Source: Oenanthe sinensis
Lineage: Eukaryota; Streptophyta; Magnoliopsida; Apiales; Apiaceae
Reading direction: 5' to 3'
Assembly: GCA_028671895.1 (NCBI GenBank)
Contig: JAPMAC010000197.1
Location: 315,001 to 379,000, forward strand
DNA: 64,000 bases
The notes under the pieces are model-generated. The model ran no database searches and had not been told where the DNA came from. It saw nothing but the letters and a program-made list of their open reading frames with translations. The position numbers and the translations under genes were made by a program. Within the stretch, counting starts at the first letter, position 1. Every line of letters begins with the position of its first letter. Positions 1 through 11,645 of this stretch are shown in pieces.

Positions 1-223
1 AAGTGTTTATACATTATTCTTCACTGAGGCTTGAACATATTAATGAACTTCTTTCAGTGACCTGTAGTAGACTTCAAAACTTCTTCTAATGTCTTGATTC
101 ACTACATCTACCTTATCTTCATTTCTTCTTGATTTTCGTGTAGACGTAGTATTATTTACATGTCCTATTCTAGTGTTGAGTTATCACGATTATTATTCAT
201 ACGACTTCGTAATCTCACTAACA
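1..223 (-). repeat. Element A 3' LTR, partial
   Basis: Matches 9102-9324 with scattered substitutions. It ends in ...CTCACTAACA at 223, directly followed by the reverse complement of a purine tract, as expected for the U3 start of a minus-strand element. The rest of this LTR lies left of the window. Confidence 0.85.
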
Positions 224-880
224 ATCTCCCCATATTTGATTGTTAAAATTAACAAACAAATCCCATAGAGAGGATAACTCAACTAAAAACTAGAAAAATA
301 ATGGTCTGGGACTTGTAAATAATGCTACTGGTTTTTCTGGATCAGATTTTGCATTTCCAGAATTCTTGTGTAACTGAAATGAAAGATGTTTGTTCCTCTA
401 GCACTGAATTGATATTCATGTAGTATCATCTTCATTTCTATTTGTTTGAGCTCTCTCTGCTTCAAAATCCTTTATAGTTTGAGCTTAAAAAACTTATCAT
501 GAACAGAGCTTCATAAGAATTTAAATTCCTACGAACATCTTCAATAGAACATAGAACATAGCTCAAATAATATTATCCCCTGAGAATGTGATTCTTCTTC
601 TTTTTCTCCTTCTCCCCTTTAGATGAAAAATGGAAGTGTCAATTCTTTTTTGTATTTCCCACTTGAACAATGAATCCTCTATTGATAAATCCTTTCAAGT
701 ATATGATACAGTTTCTTGATTCTCCCATATTCTGTTATTTCCCATAAGGATCAGAAGATAAGATTTTCTTTTTTTTCTTGTCTAAATTCTCCCCATAAGG
801 ATAATTCTCCCCTAAGGATACAAAGATAAGACCAAGACCTTCTCCTTTTTCTTACTAAATTCCCCCCTTAGTTGAGGAAT
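224..880 (-). promoter_or_regulatory. Element A 3' untranslated region with multiple polypurine tracts
   Basis: The functional PPT position is 224-236 (minus strand GGGGAGAT abutting the LTR). At least five further purine runs read on the minus strand occur near 578, 606-622, 787-800, 804-818 and 860-872, several sharing the pattern CCTTANGGGGAGAATT. Multiple PPT-like tracts upstream of the 3' LTR have been described for sireviruses; that these are functional here is inference. Confidence 0.55.
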
Positions 881-1348
881 CCTCTACTGGACCGTAAATT
901 TCTCATCGCTTGTCATTGATTGGGAAAACATAGTAGTTTTTCTTTCAGAAGTAGCACGTAGCAAGGGTAAGTGTTTGGTCTATGGTTTCCTTACTCCTAC
1001 TACGTTCTGTTAGTGTTTACACTGAAGTGTCTAGCACTTTGAAGTGTTTCACTCTTTCTATCCCTATCTCTCACTCAAGTGTATCTCTCCCTCAATTTCA
1101 CTTAAGTGTTTCTCTCTCCCACTTTCACTTTACATTCCAAATATAGTCTTCTCTACCTACAAGTGAAATCCATCAATTCAATTATATTCCCATCACCTGA
1201 TTCTTCAGAATAAACTGAATCATTATCAAGTAGAGAATTGTCTCATAGAGATATTCTTGATCTATCATGCATAAGCACTGTCTCAGCACTAGACTCAACA
1301 GCAATTGCTAAATCACTGTCTAGTGGAGCCTCACCTCTTTGAGATGGG

Positions 1349-1792
1349 TTATCCCAAGATTTTAAAATCTGTTAGGGAATCCTTCCTTATTCTATCAAGG
1401 AGTTGCCTCACACCGTCTCCGTAAACGGGAGGTGGACATTCATTTTTAGGATCCAGAAATGTTCCTTCCAAGAGGGGCGACGTAGTAGGAAATGTAATGA
1501 ATGGAAATTTAGAGCCTACGTTTCCCTCATAACCCGGTGAGGGGAATTTTATATAAAATACCCTACTTGACTCATCCGAAGAATTCTTGCTAAGTAGTTG
1601 CCTCTCAAGCCCAGATAAATCTGAACAAGAGATCTCCATTTCGAGATACAGAAGAATAATTTCTGTTTGAGGTAGATACCTTAGATAATGTAATGTAATT
1701 TCTGTTTGCACATAGACACATCGAGAATAAAATATATGGTCTAGATGCACTTGAATAAGTAATGAGTTGATCATACCTCTATAGCTTATCAC
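1349..1792 (-). pseudogene. Unrecognised 147-codon open frame in the 3' part of element A
   Basis: This frame lies between the RT remnant and the multi-PPT region, the place where sireviruses may carry an envelope-like ORF. The predicted protein has an N-terminal hydrophobic and aromatic half and a proline-rich, charged C-terminal half (PPPVYGDGVRQLLDRIRKD). I recognise no domain. It may be a remnant of an extra ORF or chance open sequence in a decayed element; no function is proposed. Confidence 0.2.
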
Positions 1793-2389
1793 TTCAGTTC
1801 ATATACCTGATTTGCCCTGATCAAGCTTAGTGGTTTGTTGGCAAGAAGTCTTGGTAGGTCTAGAATCTTCTAAATTGCACATTTTCAAAAGATCATTGGC
1901 TTACTTTAATTGCCATCATTCTTTCGAATTACTTATAATCTAAAAAGAATTGTAACTCTTCCAACATGCTCATGTTGTACCTACTCTGCATTTACTTAGC
2001 AAATATTTCTTGACAAATTTTCATTAGTAGACCCACATATACTATAATCATGGTATACTTGCACTAATATTACATTATTTATGTGTCTTATATTCTAGAG
2101 AGATATATGTATAACGATTCTAATAAAAATCATTTTCAAGTAATAAGAAGTTAGAGTGTCATACCATGTCCTTGATGATTTACTTGAATCCCTAACTCCA
2201 TTCATAAAGAGCGTGGGAAGAGAAGATATAAAAATTCCAATAGATATGCAACTTTAAAGTCCAGGAGTTGTTGTACATCAACTTCAACTTCTAACTCACC
2301 ATTCAGGAGTGCACTTGCTTACATTCATCTGATAGATATTCATACTTGAATACTCAACAGGTGCTAGGGATGTCCTATTGTTAGGCCAT

Positions 2390-2710
2390 CAACTTGTTCA
2401 ACCCTAATAGGATCAAGTCTCGTCACTGGTGCTTACTGTTTGATCTTGAAAGTCCCAAAGATTTTGTTTCCATCATCATCGATACCTTCTACTTTATAGT
2501 AACATGAGGCAACTATTTTGGCTTTATCCCTCATAAAAATGCCAAAAATCATTCAGTTTCTGAAAACCTTTACAATACAAAATATTGTCTTATCTTGTGG
2601 TCTGGGTTCTAGCTTCAGTAGATTCTGCCTTTCGAACTGATTGAGATAATCTTTTATTGCAATCACTCAATCTGGATCAATCAGTGCATCTTCAGTATTA
2701 TTTGGGATTC
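2390..2710 (-). pseudogene. Element A reverse transcriptase N-terminal remnant
   Basis: Minus-strand translation, with stops and shifts, gives fragments matching the copia RT start: a DALIDPD-type stretch, then NQFERQ, LEPRPQDKTI, a frame-broken KVFRN, an EGIDDDG stretch and PVTRLDPIRV. This order equals that of the intact RT of element F in this window (EEALNDPDW, NQFERNKVW, KTIIGTKWVFRNK, EEGIDFDETFAPVARLEAIR). The downstream YVDD and RNase H parts cannot be followed. Non-functional. Confidence 0.6.
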
Positions 2711-2943
2711 CAGATTTTAGGTCCCGAAAAATATATGTTCATTTTGATTTGCACTTTTAGCCTTTACTCAATAATCCAGTTTACTAAGAACTAGACTTTA
2801 GGAATGACTTTGACTTCAAACCTTTTGTCTTGTCAGATATGTTCTTGATGTATTCCTTTGATCTTAATTGTGTTGAGTACGACTAGTAAATCCTTATTTT
2901 ATTTGCTCCCCCTAAGTTGCTGCTATGATGTGTTGAAGATCCT

Positions 2944-3900
2944 TCACCTTATTAAGTGGATTCTGTTAAAGTTCACGAGTTGTGTAGTTTCACTACCATT
3001 TCCACTAATAGGATTTGAATCATCATAATTTATTCCTTTTGCAACCTCAGTTTCAACATCAGTATCTGAATTTGACTCTGATGGGATGTCAAACGTCAAA
3101 GATTCAAAATAGTCTTTTATTTGAATGCTTGGGAGCTTGGTGTAGTAGAAAGATACATTCAGACTTTCAATCACCTTCTAGTTTTCATCATAAATGCCTT
3201 GAAAGCTTTTGACTTCAATGAGTAGCCGAGGAAAATTGTTCCATGAGCCTTAACTTCAAACTTGCCAAGATACTCATATAAATCTTCAATAAATATCAAT
3301 TTCCTCCAAACACACGAAAAAGATTCAGTGTTTGCTTCTAGTTGGCCATTAAATCATGTGATATCTTTTCATGATCTTTGTTGATTAAAGCAGCATGCTG
3401 TGTTAATTACTTCAGCTTGAAAGTACCTTTATCAGTTCAAACTTTATTTAGAACTTCATTCGCAAAATTGAGTTTCAATATTTGACTTCAAAGTTCTCAC
3501 AGCTTACTTTGCTTCCATCTTGATCTACCTGATGTGATCAATTACCATCTGTGATATTTTATCTATTGAATGCACGAACATCACCAAATTATAGCTAGGA
3601 TTGTCATCAACCACCACTAAGCATATTTCTTCCTTGATATAACTTGCTTCAGTGTGATGTTTTCATTGACTTCCCTATATGACATACTTCAAAATGTCCT
3701 TCTAGATATAATTCTATAAGAAGCAGTCCTCTCACCAATTTCATCTTTATCAGAGAATCCATTGTCTTGTTGACCAAGTGTGAGAGCTTCCTAGGTCATA
3801 ACTAACTCTTTATTGATGAAGATTTACTAAGAAACTCACTTCACCTTTGCATACAAACTCCATGTCAGCTACGAACAAACTTCCTCGAGTGAGCTTCCAT
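2944..3900 (-). pseudogene. Element A integrase and hinge remnant
   Basis: Near 3180-3260 the minus strand encodes a TIFLGYSLKSKAF-like stretch, equivalent to the FVGY...TKAYRVYN segment of copia integrase C-termini, followed by an acidic SNSDTDVETEV stretch typical of the hinge before RT. The catalytic DDE core upstream is too decayed for me to place. Broken by stops. Confidence 0.5.
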
Positions 3901-3943
3901 CTTTCTTGATTGAAATCAAACACATTTCCTTTTCAATGCTTTT

Positions 3944-4144
3944 TCAGAAAACCCTTGACAAAAAATTCTCTAGTGCCCTGTAGATAGTGCTTAAGTCCGT
4001 TGACACGAAAGATGATTCCATTGATGACAATTTCAAAAACATGATAGCCAAATCCCTTGTACATCCTTTGTTGTCATCTCTAAAGGTTACCATTGAATAA
4101 GTTTTCTCAACTAACTGTGATGTCAGAGCTCCAATCTTAATCAT
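3944..4144 (-). pseudogene. Element A protease to pre-integrase remnant
   Basis: A 66-codon minus-strand frame contains VTFRDDNKG, equivalent to VTFGDNNKGFTLGYG just after the protease active site in elements B, E and F. The protease D-S-G itself is not visible. Position between integrase remnant and gag remnant fits element order. Confidence 0.45.
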
Positions 4145-4967
4145 ATGCCTCGAACAATAAATGTTACAAAATCACATAACTTTTGTCTTTTGTTACATAC
4201 TCTGCAATCACAAATGATTAAGCTTCTTTGTACTCAACTTCAATTGATTCTAGATGGGTTAGAGATATTACTAGTAACAGTGGTAACAACAGCTTCAGTA
4301 TGTATATTAGAAAATTCAGTACTATCTACTTTAATTATTCTACACAAGTGTAATAGATGTAAAGCAGATTTACAGATATTCAATAATTTTCTAAAAACAC
4401 ATGGATAGAAGAACTAATAAATTAATTACTAATTCTGTCTAATCCATTTTTGTTGTTGTCTAACATTTTAACTATCTCTAATTACCTAAGTCAGTTTTAG
4501 ATTAAGTTTCGAATCTAGAAACGTTACTGACTACTTAGATAATTCTACCATATTTTAATCATCTTATCTCTAACAAGCAATACATGATCTAATATGGCAT
4601 TTAAGTGCAACTAGGTGAATAAAAGGAAATCATATAAAAATAAGCACATAAACAATTTCAAGTAAGAACAAATATAAAATATCTGATCTATGACATGTTT
4701 GTCTATTAGCAATTTTCACAACATTAGCAGAGATATTAACTCACATAAGATTTAAATCAAGTTCAAGCAACTGTTCAAGGATACACCTAACCGTCTAGAA
4801 CACCCTATCTAATTCTAGATATTCATGTTACTGCATATAAAATTAAGAATGAAATGTACTAATTAAACTCATGAATCCTAGCATGCAAATCTCTTTTTTA
4901 GCAATCAATTAAGAAATTAAGTCCTAAGATGCTAACATGCGGACATGAATATAATACATTTCAAAAC

Positions 4968-5880
4968 TTAATAATCATACAATTCTGAATTAGATAAATG
5001 TATACTAGTTAGAATGTGTACTTGTGAAGTGCTTAGTGATTCATCTTCAGTGTTGGTCATTGATGTCAGATATCTATGTGGTTCATCACTGTCACTGATA
5101 GAATCAGACTTGCATTTAACTTCACCAATAAATGTTTTCCCTTGCTGCATCCTTACTAATACTTGATATTTCTGCTACAACCCAACACAATCTTTGTCAT
5201 CATTTGCTTGTTCAGACTTTTTCAAATTATGTAGCAAAACCTTGATCTTGTCTTTCTAATATAAACCATCCATATCTCGTCGTCAAGTTTCTCAAGTTAT
5301 TCCAAAGTGTAAGATTCACTTATAACACCTTGACCACTATCTTGAGCTACAACATCTTCAATTCAGCTTCTTGGATCATGTCGTTTCTGTTCAGAGATTC
5401 TTAACCCTGACTTCAATCAAATTTGGTTCATGTGTCACAAATACAGTGGATATACTAGCAACCTGCTTTACCAAATATTATCTTCTTCAGCTCTTGTTAT
5501 AGTTCATAGGCCTTCAGCACACAAATAGTTCCTCTAAAGATGATGTTGTCGTATCCTTAGTTCATAACCCTACGTTCTAGATGATCTGCAGTGTTAACAT
5601 GAACTTCTTGTAATCTCCCTATAGAATAATCTTTAAGGCTTGTCCTGAGATTCCAGGATGTCCAGTCTTTTCTCCTTAACTACTTTAACCCTAATATTTT
5701 TCATCCAAAAATTTAACTGAAATTAACCAAAAACTGTACCCAAATAGTTTCTTCTTTTCCAGCTTCCGAAATATTAGTGGGATCCTATGGAGTAAACCTC
5801 CGAGAAAATTAATAACACTTATTCTTCAGTCTGTTCCAGAATTAACTTCATTGGATAATCTTCAGTCAATTTTAGTTGTC
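4968..5880 (-). pseudogene. Element A gag remnant
   Basis: Around 5490-5640 the minus strand reads, with frame breaks, VNTADHLERR and VLKAYELQ, matching the copia gag core seen in element B (LTLPDHLEHKV, GILKTYELDL). Towards 4968 an acidic, serine-rich 60-codon frame could be the gag linker. No zinc knuckle is recognisable. The stretch 4145-4967 between this and the protease remnant is AT-rich with no feature I can identify. Confidence 0.45.
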
Positions 5881-7552
5881 TTCAATACCAAAAAAAAATC
5901 TTCATTTACTACTCCTTGAGCATTCTCGAATTAATATTTAAGAAAAATTTAAGTTTACAGAATTTTTAATTTTCTTTGAAAATAAATTAATAAAAAATAA
6001 AAATTTACAATAAATTAATTTTCAAGAATTTTGAATTTTATTAAAAATTAAAATATTGTAAATTAATACTTAAGAAAAAATTTAGTTTTCAAGAATTTTA
6101 AATTTTCTGGAAAAATAAATAAATCTAAATAAAAATTAAAGGGTATAAAAACTTGGAGGTACCAAACTGCATTTTTGGTGTTAGTGACGCTAAACTAGTT
6201 AGTGGCGCCTAGTAGGGGTGTGTATTTGGTTAACCGAAACCGAATTTTATTTCGGTTAACCGAAATCGAAATTCTTAAAAAATCACTACCGAAAACCGAA
6301 CCAAAATTAATTCGGTTATTAAATCGAACTGAATTTATAATTTCGGTTAATACCGAAAACTGAAATTAAAAATTGAAATTTAATAAAAGTTTTTGAAATT
6401 ACATTACATATTATACATCCAAATTCATATTAAACTAATCGACTATGTAATGACACTTTGCAGCTCCTCCTTTTAGTTCTTCCTTTTAACATCAAATATC
6501 CTTTTTGTTTTCATGGAATCCAAACTTGAGGTGATAGAGGGATAGTAGTACACGATTTTAATAAATAAATAATCCTGTTACATCATAAATATAAATAAAT
6601 AAAACTAATCATATGTAAAATTATATCATAAGTTATGATTGTAAGTACAGTGGAAATTGGAAAGTAAAAGAATCATAATACCTGCCTAGTAATATAGATT
6701 ATAGACTATTAATATAAGTAATATATTATTAATTATTATTTTATTTATAATATTTTAGAAATTCGGTTATTATTTTCGATTATTCGGTTAACCGCGGTTA
6801 AAAACCGAATTACCGAATAACCAAAATTTTAAAAAATCTCTACCGAAAACCGAATCGAAATTTAAAAAATGGTTAACCGAACCGAAATTATTTTGGTTAA
6901 TCGGTTCGGTTTTCGGTTAACCAAACCGAATGCACACCCCTAGCGCCTAGTACACTGGAGTCCCCGGAAACAAATAGGTGCAACAACAAAATTATGTTGC
7001 ATTGCTCACTTGACATGCCATGTACAGGCGCAACTAAAATATAGCCTTTGAATTTGTAAGTTGCGTTGCTCGAGTAAGTTGCGCTGAAACTAGGCACATG
7101 TAATCACATGTTATTCAAGCTAGTCACCTAGTCAGCTGCCGAGTAAAAACAAATGGACCAAGTTAATAATAAATTTAAATTATAAACTCTATTTAATTTA
7201 AGAAATAAACTAATTAAAATTTATAATATAAACTAATAGAAGTTTATAAAATAAATTTTATAAAAGTTTAAAAAATAAATTTTATATTAAGTTTATAAAA
7301 TAAACTAATTAAAATTTATAATATAAACTAATAAATGTTTATAAAACAAATTTTATAAAAATTTATAAAGTAAACTTAATATTAAGATTATAAAATAAAC
7401 TAATTTAAGTTTATAATATAAACTAATAAAATGTTATAAAATAAACTTATTAAAATTTATAATTAAACTTATTTAACAAGGTCTCGACACCCTTAGCTTC
7501 ACTGAACTATGGATCTTGATTTGTATATCAATCAGTCTACTCAGATACCAAT
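5881..7552 (-). other. Element A 5' leader and PBS
   Basis: AT-rich non-coding leader containing the hAT-like MITE. The PBS is the reverse complement at about 7541-7552 (minus-strand ATTGGTATCTGAG), close to the initiator tRNA-Met-type TGGTATCAGAG, immediately inside the LTR. At 7141-7480 there is a simple AT-rich repeat of about 30-40 bp units built on AAATTTATAA and TATAAACTAAT. GTTGCGC/GCGCAAC motifs occur at 6970-7090. Confidence 0.65.
6213..6942. mobile_element. hAT-like MITE nested in element A
   Basis: The 730-bp insert starts TAGGGGTGTG and ends CACACCCCTA, with subterminal copies of GGTTAACCGAA in both orientations (CCGAAACCGAA, TTCGGTTAACC). It is flanked by a perfect 8-bp direct repeat GCGCCTAG at 6205-6212 and 6943-6950, the TSD length of hAT transposons. 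It has no coding capacity. The CAGGGGTG-type terminus with CGGTT-rich ends is a common plant non-autonomous hAT form. Confidence 0.85.
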
Positions 7553-9324
7553 TGTTGGGTTCCGAAGTATCATAGAAGGGGGGTTGAATACGATACTCAC
7601 TAAATTAAAAAATTCTTTCGAATCTTTTACGGATAAATTATTTAGAGTTCGGTTAGTGGGTTCGAATTCAAGAGGTGAATAGTGTTTAGGAGGCTGGCTT
7701 ACTAATTTTATGTATTTATGAATAAACAATTAAGATTTAGAAAATTAGCAAGTAATTAAACGAGACAAGTTTCGGGGAATATATCTTTCGTATATAAACC
7801 CTGAGGTTGCTACACTCAGTTAAAAATATAACTGGTTCTCGAAGAATAAAATGAGTTCTTCGGTACTAACACAAAAATATAAGGCTCAGTTCCTATACAA
7901 ATATATCTAAATTAGTACAAGGAAAAATTGAGTCCGTAGGGAGTGATATCTAGGATCCCTGAACATTTTTTATTAAAGAACTGGGTCTTAATATCTAACC
8001 GGAAGTAAGGTATGGGTGTGTATAAATTAGCTCTTCTTGCTCCGGTCATGGCAGTAGCTATCTACATTTTATTTGTGTTGAAGAAGACGACCCTTTTAAT
8101 TAGTGGCTATCATCTTCTTATCTGTATAGACTTTTAAATCAATAAAGCAAGCTATTGTAATTTGATTGGATAGGGGCTAAGTGAGGCCAAGAAATATATT
8201 TTTTCGCCAAGAGCTTTTTGTTGCGCCAAGAGCTTTTTGTTGCGCCTGTAGAGTGAATCTCCTGTGTAGATTCAAATGGCGACATTTACTTGTCTTCTTT
8301 GCACTTCATCTACATGTTGCTCCAATCGCATTGTCTGCCTTGTACCTTGAAAACTTGAATAAGAAACAAACATATACGTTGCGCTTAATCACTTTTGTTG
8401 CGTTTCTTAATTTACATGGTCAAAGTGCAATTTGATCACTGCACTTTGACCCTCTTTTCATTCATTAACTGAAGTTTACCAACTTCCATTTCTTGTACCA
8501 AAGTCTTGTCACATTACACCATGTATCCTGAGCTGTTTCCGTTCTTCGACTGTAGTTCAGAAACTTTCACTTTTCGTACCAATGTTGTGACACTTTGCAC
8601 CCAGCACCCTTTGAGTTGTTTAGCTGTTTGGTTGTAACCTCTACAAATCACTTTCCTTACCTTAATAAATAATCGTTCTTTCCAAGTACGTTCTTCAACT
8701 TAACAATTTTTCTATAGTTAATACTCAGATTCCTTTCACAAACTGCTGACGCCTAGTGCAACTGGTCTGGTTCACAGACGACTAACTTTGATCCTGGCCT
8801 GTCAATAAACATAGTACTTTCAATGGAATATTTTTTGGTACTTAGACAACGTCTCCATTATTACCACAATCTTGAATACTTCATTCTCTATTCTTCACTA
8901 ACGCTTGAACATATAACTGAACTTGTTTCAGTGAGTATAGCTTCAAGACTACAGTTGTCTTCTTTAACCTTTGTATTTACCTTATTTTCAATCCTTCTAG
9001 ATCCCTATGCTTCGAACACTATCTATCTTCAATCAATACTAATACACTGAAATCTTTTAGTGGCACTTTAGACTGAATCTTCAACACTTCTAAAACCCTC
9101 AAAGTATTTACACATTATTCTTCATCGAGACTTGAACATATTAATGAACTTCTTTCAATGATCTATAGTAGATTTCAAAACTTCTTCTAATGTCTTGATT
9201 CACTATATCTACCTTATCTTCATTTCTTTTTGATTTCCGTGTAGACGTAGTATTATTTACTTGTCATGTTCTAGTGTTGAGTTATCATAATTACTATTCA
9301 TACGGCTTCGTAATCTCACCAACA
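7553..9324 (-). repeat. Element A 5' LTR (1772 bp)
   Basis: Plus-strand limits are TGTTGGGTTCC...CTCACCAACA; reading on the minus strand it starts TGTTGGTGAG and ends CCCAACA beside the PBS. The segment near the PBS end carries the GGGGGGTTGAAT stretch also seen near LTR ends of S1, B, E and F. Near 8211-8250 the motif TTTTTGTTGCGCC is repeated in tandem, and an inverted pair of AAGTGCAAT/GCACTTTGAC lies near 8420-8445. Small open frames inside it are not genes. Confidence 0.9.
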
Positions 9325-9990
9325 GTAGTTGACAGTAGGTTTCCTTCCTATGAGCAATTCATAGGGTGTCTTTCCATAGGCCTTGTTGACTACAGTCATG
9401 TTTTGAGTATAACAATTTGTATTGATTGCTTTACCCCAGTAATAAGTAGGAAGTTTTGCATCACTTAACATTGTTCTTACAGCCTAAATGAGAGTTCTGT
9501 TCTTTCTTTCCACAACACCATTTTATTGAGGTGTCCTTGGTGCAGAGAATTGTTGAGTGATACCATTGTCTTTGTAGAAATCATTCATGATACTGTTTTT
9601 GAACTCAGTACCATTGTCACTTCTCAAGGTCTGCACAGTGTACTTGGGATTCTTATCAAGAACCCTTACCAAATCAATAATCTCTTGAGCAGCTTCATCC
9701 TTGGTTGCTAGGAACCTCACCCAAGTATATCTTGAAAAGTCATCAACCATCACTAAGGCCATTCTTATCAGTGACTGCACATTCACATGACCAAATAAGT
9801 CCATGTGAATAAGTTGAAATGCTTCATTAATCGAACCACTTGGAGTGCTTTTGTGAGTGGCTCTCCTTAGCTTACCTTTTTGGCAATCCTTGCACAATCT
9901 TTCTTAAAAGAATTCAAGTGGAGGAAACCCTTTCACCAACTTTATCTTCATTAGATAATTCATTGCTTTAAAGTTCAAATGGAAAAGCTT
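9325..9990 (-). pseudogene. Element B integrase (pol fragment)
   Basis: Minus-strand reading gives a pre-integrase C-x2-C end (MCKDCQKGKLRRA), then the integrase core with HMDLFGH (first catalytic D), VDDFSRYTWV, TLRSDNGTEF (second D) and SAPRTPQ, running on past a break to an NGVVERKNRT-like stretch (catalytic E). At 9325-9360 it reads GKTPYELLIGRKPTVN before being cut by element A. The longest uninterrupted part is 9523-9897. Role in an intact element is insertion of cDNA into the genome. Confidence 0.85.
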
Positions 9991-10100
9991 CTTATGTCAC
10001 AGCCAACTTTTAGATGAAGAAGCCTTACTGTAAAAAAGTAGACTTTGTCTTTTCTTACTGAATCCAAGTCAACTATGAAGAGGATTCCTTTTCTTACTCC

Positions 10101-10475
10101 TTAAAGTGCTTCTTCTCCTGTCTTCTTGTTGACAATGAAGGATCTATCTTGATCAAAACCAACTTGGAATCCTCTTTCACAAAATTGAGTTACACTCAAT
10201 AGATTGTGCTTCAAACCATTCACTAGAGCAATTTTCTCTATCATCAAATTTTCAACTTCTAGAATGCCATATCCCATTGTGAAACCAATGTTGTTGTCAT
10301 CAAAGGTCATATAAGGGCCAACCATTTCCTTGAACTGTGATAACAAGGTTTTATCACCTGTCATGTGTCTTGAGTATCCACTGTCAATGATCCACATGAT
10401 TCTTTTATTTATCATGTTGCCCTGCAAAGTAAATATTTCAAGTTGCTTTTGGTACCCAACTTTCATTGGGTCCAT
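10101..10475 (-). pseudogene. Element B protease
   Basis: A 124-codon frame encodes WIIDSGYSRHMTGD, the aspartic protease active site (D-S-G) of copia pol, followed by MTFDDNNIGFTMGYG and ALVNGLKHNLLSVTQFC, the conserved run into the pre-integrase domain. It releases pol and gag products in an intact element. Open across this segment but separated from gag and integrase by stops. Confidence 0.85.
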
Positions 10476-10542
10476 TTTGCTAAGCTAGTTCACAATTTGA
10501 ATCTTGATTAGTTGCTTTTCTTTCTTTTGCTTTGAGCATGAC

Positions 10543-10965
10543 TCATGTAGCTACCCATTCAGTTTTGATAACTAGTTTAATAGCCTTGTTCTTGGGTGGC
10601 TTGTCCATCCTAGTTTTATGAGGATTTAGAGTCTTTGCCTTTTTAATTTTAACATTCTTATGTAGACATACTTGATTATTAGAAAAAGGCATGTTAAACC
10701 AAATACTCATCAAATTCATTCTACACGAAATGCAATCAAAATCACCACAGTGAGATAATTTTCTATTATTTAAAGGTATGCTATGTAAATTCCCATTAAC
10801 ATATGTAGCATTCTTTACTTCAAACTTATTCTTGGTACATACATGAGTTAAATGACTAGAAGACCCACACTTGTTACACAACTTTCTAGGAGCATTAAGA
10901 ATGTATCCATAATTATTCTTTTTGTTTATCCCTAACTTCTCATTTCTATTCTTCATAGTCTTCAT
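10543..10965 (-). pseudogene. Element B gag C-terminal zinc-knuckle segment
   Basis: A 140-codon frame contains CNKCGSSSHLTHVC (C-x2-C-x4-H-x4-C), equivalent to the second knuckle CAKCGSVNHLSMQC of element E/F gag. The surrounding lysine- and asparagine-rich sequence (RNEKLGINKKNNYGYILNAPRKLC) also aligns with E/F (RNGKVGINKHNNYTPDMYAPRKVC). It is a nucleic-acid binding domain. Confidence 0.8.
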
Positions 10966-11048
10966 GACAGTAGGTTTAGAACTTACTATCTTACTAGTGT
11001 TGACAGTAAATTTAGATGGAATTGTCTTGATAGTATGATTTGATCTTA

Positions 11049-11640
11049 CTATCTTGACATAGCTTCTGAACTTACTCTCTTGCTAGTATTGACAGCATCT
11101 TCTAGACCCTGACTACTTTCAAGGGCAAAGCTAACTGTGTTTGGGATTTTGATAGTATCTTTCGACTTAAGGGTCCTATTGACAGTATCATTGTCCTCAT
11201 CAGCTAATTCTTGCTTAAGAATTAGTGATTCCTCATCAAATTCAAACTCAGACTTTTTGAATAGGGGATTCTTAACTCTTTTCAATATAGAGGGTCTGAC
11301 AATAAGTTTTTCAGAATTAAAGTCTTCCTCTACAACATGTTTCTTACCAAAAAAAAATTCATAGTTAAATCCTATACCTACCTTTTGATTTCCAGTATTA
11401 TCAGCATGGTATGATTTTAACAATAAAGTAGAATTCTTGTAAGCCTTGAATCTCAGGTTAGAGAACTTCCTTGCCATGTATGCCCTGGTTTTGTTCTTCA
11501 TGCTGTCAAGTTCATCCAAGGTGTAGAACTCATCTTCATCCCATCCTTGGGTTCAAGAGTAACATTTTCATCTTCATCAGTAACTTCTTCAATCATGATT
11601 TTTTGTTGATGTTGAGACTCTTGTAGCTGCAACATCTTTG
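11049..11640 (-). pseudogene. Element B gag linker segment
   Basis: A 156-codon frame (11049-11519) begins in the MDELDSMKNKTRAYMARKFSNLRFKAYKN region, equivalent to DEIDEHLAFLSGKFSKLKFKRN of element E gag, and continues to 11640 in a second frame up to the S1 insertion point. The C-terminal half is acidic. Between 10960 and 11180 the DNA repeats TTGACAGTAT-like motifs that also fill this family's LTR, and they are translated as NTV, DTV, DTI-type tripeptides. Confidence 0.7.
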
Positions 11641-11645
11641 GATCT

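Larger units (their letters stand above)
1..9324 (-). mobile_element. Element A: decayed sirevirus-like Ty1/copia retrotransposon, left end cut by window
   Basis: On the plus strand the order is partial 3' LTR (1-223), PPT, degenerate RT, integrase, protease and gag remnants, leader, PBS, then a full 5' LTR (7553-9324), so the element reads on the minus strand. The first 223 bases match the last 223 of the right LTR (9102-9324) closely. It is inserted in the integrase region of element B: B coding resumes at 9325 in frame with a recognisable integrase C-terminal stretch. The TSD cannot be tested because the left flank is outside the window. No long open frame survives, so it is an old, dead copy. 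Lineage (sirevirus-like) is inferred from pol motifs and the multiple PPT-like tracts. Confidence 0.85.

Noticed and set aside
8181..9050. Small plus-strand open frames (84 and 75 codons) as genes
   Set aside because: They lie wholly inside element A's LTR, and no domain is recognisable.
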